Assembly: GCA_020055645.1 (NCBI GenBank)
Contig: CM034547.1
Location: forward strand, 37,179,909 to 37,243,908
Length of the DNA: 64,000 bases
Reading direction: 5' to 3'
From: Tomocerus qinae
Lineage: Eukaryota; Arthropoda; Collembola; Entomobryomorpha; Tomoceridae
Position numbers and translations under genes: made by a program. Positions 30,001 through 40,662 of the stretch are shown here, in pieces (position 1 is the first letter of the stretch; each line of letters opens with the position of its first letter). Below the pieces are notes generated by a model, which was not told the DNA's origin, made no database searches, and saw nothing but the letters and a program-made list of their open reading frames with translations.

Positions 30001-31813
30001 TGGAAACATTCTAGTGGCAAGGGATTTTCTATTCCATAACTGCATTAGCCGAATAAACACAACCGTTTTTCTGTCGTTTTACAAATGCCTTGACAAATGC
30101 AACTTGTCAGTTTCTCGTCGGCCAACGAAGCCTTCTCAAGGTAGCTTACGTACTTGGCAGCAGCTGAACACTTTTAGCGTTATCATATCATGAATATATG
30201 AATATGTATTAAAGTTAAAACTCATAGATAAAGCTAATGTTTTAAAGTTTCGACTAAACTAAACTATTTTAGTGGTAGGTTGATATTGGTATTTTTGTGA
30301 ATGGAACAGGAAGCTATATGAACGAAAAGGAAACAGTCTAAAAACTTCTAATGTTCATAGTTCATACACGGTATGATGTCGGAGAAACATTTGGAAAAAC
30401 CGGGCTCCGGATCCAAATCTCGGATGCCGGGTTTCGATCTTCAAAAGTCGCAGACCACAAATACTTTGTGTATATTGTGCATAGTTATGTAACATATGTG
30501 TATAGTACCGGAATCAAACTAAAGTGTTTCAGTTTCAGTAGAGGAAGAGATGAGGTCATTTTATTTGTATTAACAAATGACTATTATAATATGAAAATAC
30601 GAACTCGGGTCACTATAATTTTAATGTTTTCTTCATTTTCCATTGCTTCTGTTTCGCAGAACTTGTAAAATTGCAAATGGCATATCATCACATTCAGCGA
30701 AAACTTTCGAAACTCGTGAAACTAAACTTCGCAGCTATAACATTTATATGTGACTATGCTGTCTTTGAACTTTGAGTTGTACACCACGGACGGACACGTA
30801 TATTGATTTAAAGAAATTGAATAATATTTTATTTTCAATCTTAGTACTCATACTTCGGTTAACATACAAAATCGCGATTTACACTTCAATGGCATATTAC
30901 TGCCTAAAACTCAGTGGGTTTAACTGAAGCACACAACACACGAGTTTCACGACACAATACAATCTTCAATTTCCAGGTCACTGTTCAAATTTTCCGTTTT
31001 CAATAGCTCATCCATGATTGTCGCTCATAAATTATATATTTTAAATATTGCACCATTGCACGTCCATTTTCAGTTCGATGATACACATATAGAACATATT
31101 ATACTCAATTTGAGGCTTTCAATTATGTGCATATCACATTACAATAATATAATAGTATGCACCATGCACTAGTTTTTCTAAACCATTTCTACTTATTTTT
31201 CCTGTTGCATGTTGAGATAAACAATTTCTACTGAACTTTTCGTAGGATGTAGGAAATGGTTGAACAGGAACTATGTATTTCATTTTTAAATAAATAAGCC
31301 ACTAAGTTTTAGATAACTTCACATTTAACATGTTGAATTGTTTACATTATGATGTTATAACCATACCATACCCACATTTAGTCGAAAATACTAAATACAT
31401 ATTCAATTTACTAAAAATTTACTTTCATTTCATATAATTTTATCGGACTTAGCAAGGCATACATTTTTATGTAGATACTTTTGTAATTTCTAGATTCATT
31501 TCATACAAACTTTTTACTATTATGATGTACAATTCATCTCGACGAATCATGAACCAGACCAGGAGATTTATCTTTGATCTTTGTTCGGAGACATAAAGAC
31601 AGATTCACAATACAGTTTGCTGCGAAGTTTGTTGGGAGATAAGAGTAAGTGAACAGATTGCAGATTTACCATTTCGTTATTGCAACGAAAACCAAAAATG
31701 AAAACGGTGCGGTATGATGGACAATGGAAAGAAAAACTATTTCGATTGGAACCTGACGATGACTACACTTAATGTAAAAGCGAAACATCATATATAAAAG
31801 AATGGAACTTTAC
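1..31813. other. Long AT-rich non-coding tract, probably ELL intron 1
   Basis: No reading frame here shows a recognisable domain, and the longest open frames (about 60-109 codons) are AT-rich with no family signature. The tract lies immediately 3' (minus strand) of an ELL first exon that ends in a clean donor, and I found no second ELL exon in it. The simplest reading is one very long first intron, or intron plus intergenic DNA. Small structures seen: an interrupted palindrome at about 8,914-8,934, a perfect 14-bp palindrome (GATCATTAATGATC) at 10,652-10,665, and a slightly GC-richer, self-complementary patch at about 27,890-28,000. Confidence 0.5.
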
Positions 31814-31942
31814 CTGTATCTTAATGTATTCTTCAATGGCCCTGAGAGCAGAATCCGTCAATTTCAGAAAAATCACTGATTTTTTTCCACTTAAATTTGT
31901 CTGTGATGACAAACCATACCGTGAACCTTCTACCAGCGCCAT
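31814..31942 (-). CDS. ELL: First coding exon of an ELL-type RNA polymerase II elongation factor (partial)
   Basis: ELL raises the RNA polymerase II elongation rate by suppressing pausing and is a subunit of super and little elongation complexes in the nucleus. The exon encodes 43 residues from an ATG at 31,942 and ends in phase 0 at a consensus donor (CAG|gtaaag). It begins MALVEGSRYGLSS and carries the family's N-terminal signature KLTDSALRAIEEY, matching the ELL start where a short beta-strand is followed by KLTDSALRA. The rest (wing region, occludin-like C-terminal domain) is not in the window, so intron 1 would be at least 31.8 kb. ELL, ELL2 and insect Su(Tpl) cannot be separated from one exon. 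The product call rests on this single conserved block. Confidence 0.8.
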
Positions 31943-32160
31943 TTCTAGCTAACAAGGCTAGAAATCTCCACGAATAACACTATTATATTTTTATTTTTGC
32001 ACCACTAAAAGTTACTGATTAAAATTTTCCGTTTGGCCGTATAACTGAAGTTTCAGTTCGTGTCGTTTTCAGTTCTCGGTGTTGTTTAAGTTTGTTTGTG
32101 CAGTTCCGTGATTCCGTCCGTTCGTTCCGAGCTGAAATTGACTTGACTGGATTTGAATTT
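31943..32160 (-). promoter_or_regulatory. Probable 5' UTR and promoter region of the ELL-type gene
   Basis: The bases upstream of the ELL ATG are less AT-rich than their surroundings and contain several TCAGT-type initiator-like words around 32,050-32,075. There is no splice acceptor directly before the ATG, so the 5' UTR may be continuous with this block. No TATA box stands out. The transcription start is not defined. Confidence 0.3.
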
Positions 32161-33548
32161 GACTACACACACCACACGTACTCTCTTCGTCTATCTCTAT
32201 CTACACTACATGCAATACAATAGAATATACACTCAAACTCACAGCACTCAGAAACTCAATTCAAATCAACTCACAGACAGTCTCACTCACAGTTCGAAAC
32301 TTCGAACAATTTACCATACGATACAGATACTACGAACATACGAACATACACACGATACGAGAGCCAACCAACAAAACAACCAAACTCTCGGCTCCTTCTG
32401 TTCTCTCTTCTATCTCTACACTTTATTTCGCCGTTCGCCTCACACCACCCAACCCACGAACCAACACAACATTTTGTGTACACATAGACACACAGTCACT
32501 TTTCAGTTACCTTACCTATCTAATACATTTTACACCAATATCCCTTGTTTATAAGCCGATTTTATACATCCTCCTACAGCATTACTACCTTCTTGGTTAG
32601 TTCAATTCACCTCAAAGTCAGCAAATTGGCACTAGGTTTACCATACCAATAATTTATGTAATCAGACTTTCCGTCGTACTTATGTAATTGGAAAAATTTT
32701 AATGCGTTTTTTAAATTAAAGTTCTCAAGCTCGCAGATTCTAGAAAAAGCTTGAAAATTCTCCAAGCTAAACAAATTGAATACTAAAAAATTAATTTCGA
32801 ATCTTTTTAGTTGTAATTTATCTATACCCAGTGGCCCAAAAATCATTTTGACATACGCCAACTTTTTCCTTTTTCTCGTAAAAATTGGTTTCTGTTTCAA
32901 ATGAAGTTAGCATAAAGAAAGGGAAAGCCTTACACTGATTTTTGGATCGTCGCAAGATAAAAGCATTGGAATAGTATAAGTTTCCCAGTTGTGAGAAAAT
33001 TCTGGTTAACTAAAAGCCTTAATAACCATTTCAAAATAGCCCTTCATGTTAGGAATAATATAGCCCATTATTAATGTTTCCCAATTTTTACTTGAAAATA
33101 TTATAGAGGCTTATGAAGCATTGACGTCTGTGCTACAGCTAAGCTACTAATTACTAAAAATATTATACTGATCTCAAAATTATTGGTCTGTGAAGTAAAA
33201 TAATTTCAGATTCTTCTATGCAATGCAGCATATTTGCAGATCGTTTTCTACTGATATATAATAGTTTGTAATTTTGTATTTTGTATAAATGTTTTGCAAC
33301 GAAAATCTAATGTTCTACCTCAGCGTCTACATTGGTGTATATTCTTTCTATAGAAGCGTGTTATAATCGCGATGTTAAAACTATGTTATCATCTTATAAC
33401 TAATGTACCTAAGGTATTTTCTATCATTATTATAATATCATTCTATGTCCGTCTGTGTATTATGTACTATGCACACCAATAACCATGCAACATAAACTAG
33501 CAAAAAATGTGCAAGGCTTTAATAGTTAGTGTAGTGAGTATGTATTTC
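32161..33548. other. Intergenic DNA, no gene supported
   Basis: AT-rich sequence with a low-complexity, C/A-rich stretch at about 32,160-32,560 that is open on both strands by composition. No domain, TIR pair or RNA gene was recognised. Confidence 0.5.
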
Positions 33549-33579
33549 CGAGGCTAGCGTAATAGGAAGGCTCACTCAT
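33549..33579 (+). repeat. Left 31-bp TIR of P-like element
   Basis: Perfect reverse complement of 36,033-36,063. The 7-bp direct repeat GTATTTC lies just outside. Confidence 0.9.
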
Positions 33580-34414
33580 TCTGTATCTTACACATGTAAA
33601 TTTTGACGGCAAAAGTTCCTTGCGAGTTACTGTTAGAGGGCGCACATAGACTCCCAAAAATTACTTACTTTTCATAACCCTTTACATAGCTTTATTACAG
33701 TTTTTTAACTTTTTTGGGCAAAGACTTGTTATGAAAATTCACTTTATCAATTTTATCCGTCATACTTGTTCTGTAGTTTACAAGATATATCTTAACTACA
33801 TATTTAAGAATAACATTTATTATTTGTAATAAATGAGAAGCATCAGAGCATCAACATCTAATTTGACTTACCAGTACATAATTTGCTAAAAAACGAATGA
33901 TTTTTTTATCCACATTATCTACGGTTAGTACTTGAAGTCCAAACGCTGAAAGCGTATCAACGATCATTTTATTATACCACTGAAACGAGGCGAGAGGTAG
34001 CACAAGCCACCTCTGTCTTGAAGAGCTATAAAATGATTGTATTCTAAAGATCTGTTTTCTACCAAAATGTTTTGCGCTGATATAGAGCAAGGGTTTTGAA
34101 TTTCGCTTTTCAAAACTCCGCCACAAAGCTATTTCATAGCATTTACGTTAGTAGTAGCATCATCCGAAACAATTCAAAGTATTTTATATTCGATGTCTTC
34201 CACTTAATAACCTAGTTTTCTTCCGTAGGAATTTATTTGCTCAGATAACATTTTTGATTGTGTACAATTCTCTTCTGCAGTCTTTTCTATCTCCCTAATC
34301 TTAAAATCTCGTCATTTCTTCATATGTTTTCTGAGTATTTCTAACTCCTTGTCTTTGGCCTCTAATTTTGCATTTAACTTCCTCAATCGATCACAGTACT
34401 CTTCTTACTAATTC

Positions 34415-34564
34415 TCCATTTATTTCTTCGCATGTCTTCTCTCTTCTTGGCCAATAAAAATAGCTTGACATTATCGGGAATATCAGCCTCGTTCTCACAT
34501 TTTTGTTGAGCTTCTGACTTTGATGATGTGGACTGTAAAAAAATCGTTTTCCTAATTGAGTGGT
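34415..34564. repeat. 150-bp internal direct duplication, copy A
   Basis: Nearly identical to 35,418-35,566 in the same orientation, from TCCATTTATTTCTTCG to GAGTGGT, with a few substitutions. Read on the minus strand it encodes a block beginning STSSKSEAQQ after a splice-acceptor-like tract. This copy is open. Confidence 0.8.
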
Positions 34565-34579
34565 TCTAGAGTTAAATAA

Positions 34580-35231
34580 GGCTGAATTTAGGCAGCGGTA
34601 CTTTGTTGCCGCTGTTGCCGCTAGGGGTGGCAACAGTGGCGACACAAAAAAATTACCAGCGGCGACACGCAAAATCCATTAGCGGCGACGCAGCTAAAAC
34701 CACTAAACCTAATACAGGCCGGTGCCTTGCTGCTCTGAGCTCAATGCTTAACAGCGGCAACAGAAGATATCAGAATCATGTGTCGGCTGAATTTAGGCAG
34801 CGTGATCTCGTTGCCTCAATTGCCCCGGTTGCCCCATGCTTAGTCACTTTACCTATAATATGTTGCCTCCCGTCACTATTTTTGCCTCTTTTTTGACCCA
34901 ACCTAATAAAAAATAAACTGTTTTATTGTTAATGCATAACAAAAATGTAGCATGTTAATTTTTAATTAGGTTAGGTCAAAAAAGATGCAAAAATAGTGAG
35001 GGGAGGCAAATGGAAATGACGTTAGGTTAACTGGCTTAACTCGGGGCAACCGGGGCAATTGAAGCCTAAATTCAGCCAATGTGTCTCTGTTGCCGCTGGT
35101 CAGTGTTGCCGCTAGTGGTTTTAGCTGTGTCGCCACTGTATCCGCTATTATGCTGTTGCCGCTAACCCCACATGCATCCCAGCGGCAACAGCGGGGACGT
35201 GGCAACAACGTACCGCTGCCTAAATTCAGCC
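34580..35231. mobile_element. Foldback (long-inverted-repeat) element nested in the P-like element
   Basis: The ends are inverted copies starting GGCTGAATTTAGGCAGCGG (34,580 onward; complement ending at 35,231). Further inside, 34,783-34,835 pairs with about 35,040-35,080, and about 34,855-34,910 pairs with about 34,965-35,015, leaving a short AT-rich centre near 34,920-34,960. The arms are rich in GCGGCAAC/GTTGCCGC words and are GC-rich compared with the host. The end motif CTGAATTTAGGC recurs internally. There is no coding capacity, and I see no convincing target duplication. Confidence 0.75.
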
Positions 35232-35417
35232 GTGAATAAAGTTGACTTGTCTCTACGATTTTTCTTTTCTTAGGGCTTGGTCTTTTTTAAAGCGGTCCTG
35301 GTCTTTTATATTGGGGGTACTGTGGAAATATTGTAGGAACAGCACCGGTTTTTAGCTTTCGTATTTTTAGACCTTCCTTATAATCCTGTTCTTTAAAATG
35401 CTTGCTACAAACACATG

Positions 35418-35566
35418 TCCATTTATTTCTTCGCATGTCTTCTCTCTTGTTGGCCAATAAAAATAGCTTGACATTATCGGGAATAGCAGCCTCGTTATCA
35501 CATTTTTGTTAAGCTTCTGACTTTGACGATGTGGACTGTAAAAAATCGTTTTCCTAATTGAGTGGT
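35418..35566. repeat. 150-bp internal direct duplication, copy B
   Basis: Partner of 34,415-34,564. In this copy the corresponding minus-strand frame has an in-frame TAA, and the block runs directly into the second half of the THAP finger. The two copies flank the foldback element. Confidence 0.8.
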
Positions 35567-36032
35567 GAATAATTATAAAAGATAAGTTAAATAATTAGGT
35601 AATATAAATCACTAATTCGGTGTTAATTTTTGTGATATTTTAAAAATGAAAAATAACCAATTAATTGTTTACCTATCCTCTGAAGGAGACCAAGTTTTGA
35701 TTTATTTCCTGTTTCTCCTCTAGAAATATTTTTTAACCACAGTCCTCGAATATTCGGATCTGACGGAAACCCGTGAAAACTGGTTTTGTCATTGGTATTT
35801 GATCTTATTCTTGATGTACAAAAAGGCACAGCACATTGTCTACCCATATTATTAGGTTTCCAACTTTATGTAATTGTATTTTTATAACAAAAAACTGAAA
35901 CAATCAGCAAAATCAACTTGTTTGTCTCTGAAAATCTAATAAAAGTAATACTATTTCACATTTGAAAGGGGAGTCTATGAGCGCTCACGGTAAAGGCGGT
36001 AACTATATTTTGTCCGCTTCTATTTGAGACAT

Positions 36033-36063
36033 ATGAGTGAGCCTTCCTATTACGCTAGCCTCG
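36033..36063 (-). repeat. Right 31-bp TIR of P-like element
   Basis: Perfect reverse complement of 33,549-33,579, followed directly by GTATTTC. Confidence 0.9.
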
Positions 36064-36070
36064 GTATTTC

Positions 36071-37821
36071 ATACATGCACTACCATACATTTTTGCAATG
36101 TACATTTTTGCACTCATGCGGGCAAAGGATACTTGTGGGACTACAGGACTACACAATGCAGTGTGCTAGTGTAGAATGCAGATTCTATGTACATGATATT
36201 ATTATAATATTTTAATAAGCCAATAGAGTTTGCAGCAGTCAGGTATATATATTAATATACTATCCAAGTTTGCATTGCACTTGATGTTTTATGAATTTGT
36301 TGGAATATGATCATTTTCGTCTATTCTAAAACTATATGGTTAGCACAGGTGTAAAATCTTTGTTTTATCTGAATCTGTTATAAACTAACACAATTGCGGT
36401 GTATGCCTTGGTGTTTGTATGAAAGTATGGTACAACTATATCAATGATAATGATAATAAAGTTAAATCCACAAGTCCAAACGTTGTAGATAAAGCCACTT
36501 AACTATATCAACTTCGCAAATGTATTTCTGCATTCATAATTTAAATGCTAATATACGTACCTTAACTAGCATTCCAAACTTTCATTACCACAAAGGCTCT
36601 TTAAAAGTAGATATATACTTGTTTCACCTATAGTTTAAAATCATAAATAGTAAGTCCGATTTTGAAAATTTCTTTTGAAAGATAAAATCAAACGTGAGTT
36701 AAAAATCTTCCAGTAATGATCTTCCTTGGTAATTAGGTGATATATGCCAACTAATATGCTATGCATTATGCATAATGCTTCAGAAATGAAACATCTTAAA
36801 AAATTTAAATGGATCCAAAACTTTTCTTTAAAATCTTCCGTTTGGTAGACTGGGGGGTTCTCAAATCTTCCTTTTTAAGATCACAATGGTTTTTTAAAAT
36901 TATTTGTTAGATCTGCATGCATTTTTTAAAAAGTACTTAAAAATGAATTACATGATGATTTTGGTAGTTTTAAGGCACATGATCATTAGAAACTGTTCAG
37001 CCAGTCTGGCCTAGAATTTTAGGCTGGAATGAGTTAAAAAATGAATGTCTGTGCATGTGAAAGCCTTTTTATAAATAAATACACTTTATATATATATATT
37101 TTATCCATTTATTTGCATAGATTAATTTTTTCACTACGTCATAGCTTTAGGCCTACTATATGTATAGGCCAGTAATGTTATAATGGTAAATGTGTCAATA
37201 GGAAAATTTTAAAGACTTGTAGCGCACTGTTGGTTATGCGTCCTGGTGTGGTACGGGTATTCATAATGTTTCATCAATTTGCAGCCTCTAATAAACAAAA
37301 ATCAAAATCAGATTCAATTGGTTTCTAAAGAGTAGTACTTAGGTATCCCAACTCGTAGCTTTAATTAATGCTTATATAATCATTAGTTCAAAATTTATTA
37401 TGTTATTTATATGTAGGATCATTATTTTCGTTGAATAATTGAATAAGACAAAATGAAGTTTATGATGCAGTTTATGAAGTTTATGATGCAGTTTATGAAG
37501 TTTATGATGCAGTTTATGAAGTTTATGATGCAGTCAGTGCAGGTGTGTGGGCACTGGGCACTAGCAATGAGTTTTGGAAACGAAGTCCGAAATCGAAATC
37601 CGAAATTAATTTTATATTTAAAACAATATTAATAAAGTATTATAGGTGTATATTAATGATTTGCATATAGGTAGATTCTTGCATACAAATACAATCCGAG
37701 AATATTGGATTCATTTTTTTGTACAAATATAATAGCTTTCATTTTCATTTTGAGATATTTTAATTTTCATATCAAAATATTAATATTCATAACTCAAAAT
37801 CCAGATGAAAATGAGGAATGC
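36071..37821. other. Intergenic DNA between two transposons
   Basis: AT-rich, with no gene recognised. It contains a short TA run near 37,090-37,100 and the 21-bp tandem repeat at 37,452-37,535. Confidence 0.5.
37452..37535 (+). repeat. Tandem repeat, 21-bp unit, about four copies
   Basis: The unit ATGAAGTTTATGATGCAGTTT is repeated about four times with almost no divergence. Because 21 is a multiple of three, the array reads as KFMMQFM in one frame and EVYDAVY in another. There is no other sign of coding. Confidence 0.85.
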
Positions 37822-37845
37822 TTAAGGAGGGGTGGGGACTTTCAG
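37822..37845 (+). repeat. Left 24-bp TIR of composite element
   Basis: Matches the reverse complement of 42,105-42,128 at 22 of 24 positions. Confidence 0.75.
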
Positions 37846-38479
37846 CGTATATTACTCAGAGCAATGGACTAAACGTACAGGCATGCGGTTTTCTATTTCA
37901 GAATTTACAAAGATTTTTAAGACGAGCATGAAAGCCCAATTTTCAAAAATCATTTTTTAAGTCATCGAAAATTCAATTTGAAAATTTTGATTTTGAGTGG
38001 GGAAATACATGTAAGAAATATATTTTGAATTTTTGTTCACATTTGCAGACACAAATTCAAAAAAAGGTGCCTCATGCTCTCCCTCATTTTTTCCCCTCTT
38101 TTTTATGGCATTTTTGTTATATTTTTACGTTTTTCCAAAATCTTGAAATCATTTTTTAAAGATTTTACATGCAAAATTTTGCTTAAGAACTGCGACAAAA
38201 ATTGCGGGAGGACAGCACGGAGTATTCATAAATAATGGTGGAAATACAACCAACAAACACAATTGTACAATTGTTGATTGTGCATTCCTTTAGAATTACG
38301 AAATGTTATTTCTGACAGTTTCCTATCAGTTTTAATTTTTTAATCATTTAACCCTAAAATTCTTGACCTCGCCCCTCATCAAACTCTACATCTGAAAAGG
38401 ATAAATTGAGGTGGTAAGTATAAGAGAACTAATTCGAGGTGACATATTAATTATATAAATTACTAGCAGCATCAAATTT

Positions 38480-39000
38480 TGCAATTATATTTTCATGTTT
38501 CAGCAGTAACTATCACCGTGGTCAACCAGATTTAGAAGCCAGACTCGACTAGAGTCCAAACCTTCGAAAATATCATTCTGTTTGATCTTGAAATCCTCGT
38601 CAGCTGATACGGGTAAAAAATTGCGAATTAAGATTAATTTCTTATTGCAAATTAGTAGTTTTGAAATCATCATTTTTATAAACTACATCTTGAGTATTAT
38701 AACTAGTTTTTTTGTATTTCAACAGTAATTGTCACCGACTGTGTTTAGTTGCATGAATTGACTGGGAATACAATAAGATCATTGTTTGCAATCCTCAAAA
38801 CGACGTAGAGCATACATAGCAATTCGGGTAAAACAGAATAGTTTATTATTGCATATTACTAGATACGATATTCCTATTTTTAAAACGTGAAGCATGAATA
38901 GTGTAACTCATTATTCATATTTCAGCAGTGTCACCGTGGTCAACTAGAGTAAGAAGTCAGACTCGACAAGACATCAACGTATAGATCAAAATATACAATC
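38480..39000 (+). repeat. Diverged tandem repeat, about 200-220-bp period, about three units
   Basis: Three units start with a pyrimidine tract and TTTCARCAG followed by a TATCACCG- or TGTCACCG-like word (about 38,498, 38,720, 38,924). The first and third share GTGGTCAAC..AGAAG..CAGACTCGAC. Between them, TCGGGTAAAA..TTGCA..TTA.TAG-like sequence also recurs. Each unit looks like an intron end plus a short exon. It lies just 5' of the transposase frame, inside the composite element. Confidence 0.55.
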
Positions 39001-39121
39001 CTCATTTAATTGGCAATATTATTGTATACAAGACAGTCAGACAAGAAGTATTGTGATACTCGTACAAACGTTTGAGTGGGATACCCAAACGGCTACACCC
39101 CGGTAGACGATTTTTTGCACG

Positions 39122-40032
39122 ATGGGTGAAAAATGCGGACATAGACCAATCAAGACTAGAATTAAAAACTTTAAGCCAAAAAAGCTTATTCCTGTTGTGC
39201 TAGAAAATCAAAGCAAAAAAGAGAACGAAATTTGGGACATTAATGGAAGAAGAATGGTTTCAGTCGAATCATTACAAATACTAATCCAAGAAACACAAAA
39301 GAATGTGAAATTTTGCCTCAAAAGTGATTAAAATTTTTTTAAAAGAGACATGGGATTGACTGCGTCGCAGATTTCACATTGCATGTGGCCACTGCGGTCG
39401 GCAGTTTACAGTCTTGATGGACTCTCAAAACAATTCCTTACCAATCAATACTGCCGCAGTTTGGGGAACAATGGAATCTGGTGGGGGCTATGATTCTCTT
39501 TTCGATTTACTAAAAATAATGGATATCCCTCCAATTAATTTTAAATTATACAAATCAAATGAATATAAAATACATGAATACCAAGAACTATCTTTGATTC
39601 AAAATTTAAAAGAAAATGGCAAGGAAGAACTACGATTAGCCCTAGAAGATGAAAAAAACTTTACTATGATGGTATTCCATGTATAGCAATAAGTTGTGAC
39701 GGTAGTTAGGAAAGCTATCGTACGGAGACTCATACAAATCTCTTTCTGGTTGTGCGGTTATCATCGGAGTACGAACTGGTAAACTGTTGCACATCGACAT
39801 TCGAAATAAATGCTGCTACACTTGTTTAGTTCATCCTGATTCTCCGCACAAATGTTTTAAAAACTATAACGGAACAAGCACTTCAATAGAAACAGATGTA
39901 ATTGTCGAAGGATTTCTCAAAAGTGAAGAAATGCATGGGATGTATTACTCACAAATGATAGCTGACCAAGATTCGAGTGTTTTTGTTAATGTACAAGAAT
40001 CCATGAAAACTAAATTTGGATTAAATGAATGA
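39122..40032 (+). pseudogene. Decayed Mutator-like (MULE) transposase
   Basis: Three reading blocks in order resemble the Mutator-like transposase domain widespread in arthropod genomes. The first (39,122-39,331) is the N-terminal basic part, with GRRMVSVESL. The second (39,414-39,686) has LPINTAAVWGTMESGGGYD and the following helix ending near GIPCIAISCDGS, which holds the first catalytic Asp. The third (about 39,740-40,032) reads SYGDSYKSLSG, then VIIGVRTGKLLHIDIRNKC, a Cys-rich CCYTC..H..CFKNY segment, and STSIETDVIVEGFLKSEEMHG followed by ADQDSS, the second acidic position. The expected DGSW is broken by a TAG stop and a frameshift at about 39,700. The frame ends at 40,032, before the catalytic Glu region. 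It therefore cannot make an active enzyme. Confidence 0.75.
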
Positions 40033-40662
40033 CTGAATGACAATTTAATTAATGGAAAAATTATATGGTAAATTGCACTAATGTGTAATGTTATTTGGAT
40101 GTAGAAATGAATGCAATTACTTTATAGACTATATAATTTTTTGATGTAGGATAGAAATTCAAAAATTTTACAGCTCACGAGTGGGATTTGTAATGGTAAT
40201 TACCCCGGAGTGACAATTTAATTGATTCAAAATTTATAATTACTACATTTTTACATTATTTCAAAGTGCATGATAATAATATGTAATGTTATTGGGTAGC
40301 AATCCTAATATGGTGTAAATAATCAATTCATTTTAATTATAATATAATGTTTTATTGTTTAATCATGTGTCATCCAATAGCCAATGTTATCATAAAAATA
40401 CTTACTCCCACTCGTCATCATTTACATTACTTTTGAGTCGCTGATCCCAAAGTCCCACTTATCATCATCAAAAAGTTTTGAATTTGCATTACCAAAAATA
40501 CCCTAATGCTCTAGCAGATGAGAACGATATTTTTTCGGCTTTGCATACCCACAGGTACATTTTTCCCATTTTAGATGTTCCTTTTTCTTTTTCATCGGCA
40601 GATCGCTCTTCGTCAAATTCAGGACAGCGAAAACTTTGTAGACTTGGGTGGATTTTCAAAAA

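Larger units (their letters stand above)
33851..35847 (-). pseudogene. Decayed THAP-domain P-element-like transposase
   Basis: The ATG at 35,847 opens a THAP C2CH zinc finger: Cys5 and Cys10 in MGRQCAVPFC, then FHGFP and Trp37. A donor lies at about 35,673. Downstream, at about 35,310-35,420, the second half of the finger is readable: CSKHF supplies the last Cys and His, followed by the THAP-terminal AVPTIFP-type motif. A Lys/Arg-rich stretch follows, then beyond the foldback insertion a coiled-coil block at about 34,290-34,390 (heptads through LNAKLEAKDKELEILRKH), then weakly transposase-like sequence to 33,851. Stop codons and frameshifts interrupt every segment. THAP domains bind element ends, and the coiled coil would mediate multimerisation. 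The gene cannot be translated as it stands. Confidence 0.75.
33549..36063 (-). mobile_element. P-superfamily (THAP) DNA transposon, 2.5 kb, non-functional
   Basis: Ends are perfect 31-bp inverted repeats (33,549-33,579 and 36,033-36,063, starting CGAGGCTAGCG). An exact 11-bp inverted repeat lies inside each end (CATAGACTCCC at 33,645-33,655; complement at 35,969-35,979). A 31-bp TIR plus 11-bp subterminal repeat is the layout of Drosophila P elements. The flanks are GTATTTC on both sides (33,542-33,548; 36,064-36,070), a 7-bp target duplication where 8 bp is usual for P. The interior carries a decayed THAP-domain gene on the minus strand. The gene is broken by stops, by a foldback element (34,580-35,231) and by a 150-bp duplication. 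Confidence 0.85.

Noticed and set aside
30351-30668. 105-codon plus-strand open frame
   Set aside because: No domain or splice signals; the front part is a CCGG-rich, partly self-complementary patch.
32153-32554. 133-codon plus-strand open frame rich in Thr, His and Gln
   Set aside because: Low-complexity C/A-rich DNA upstream of the ELL exon that is open on both strands by composition.
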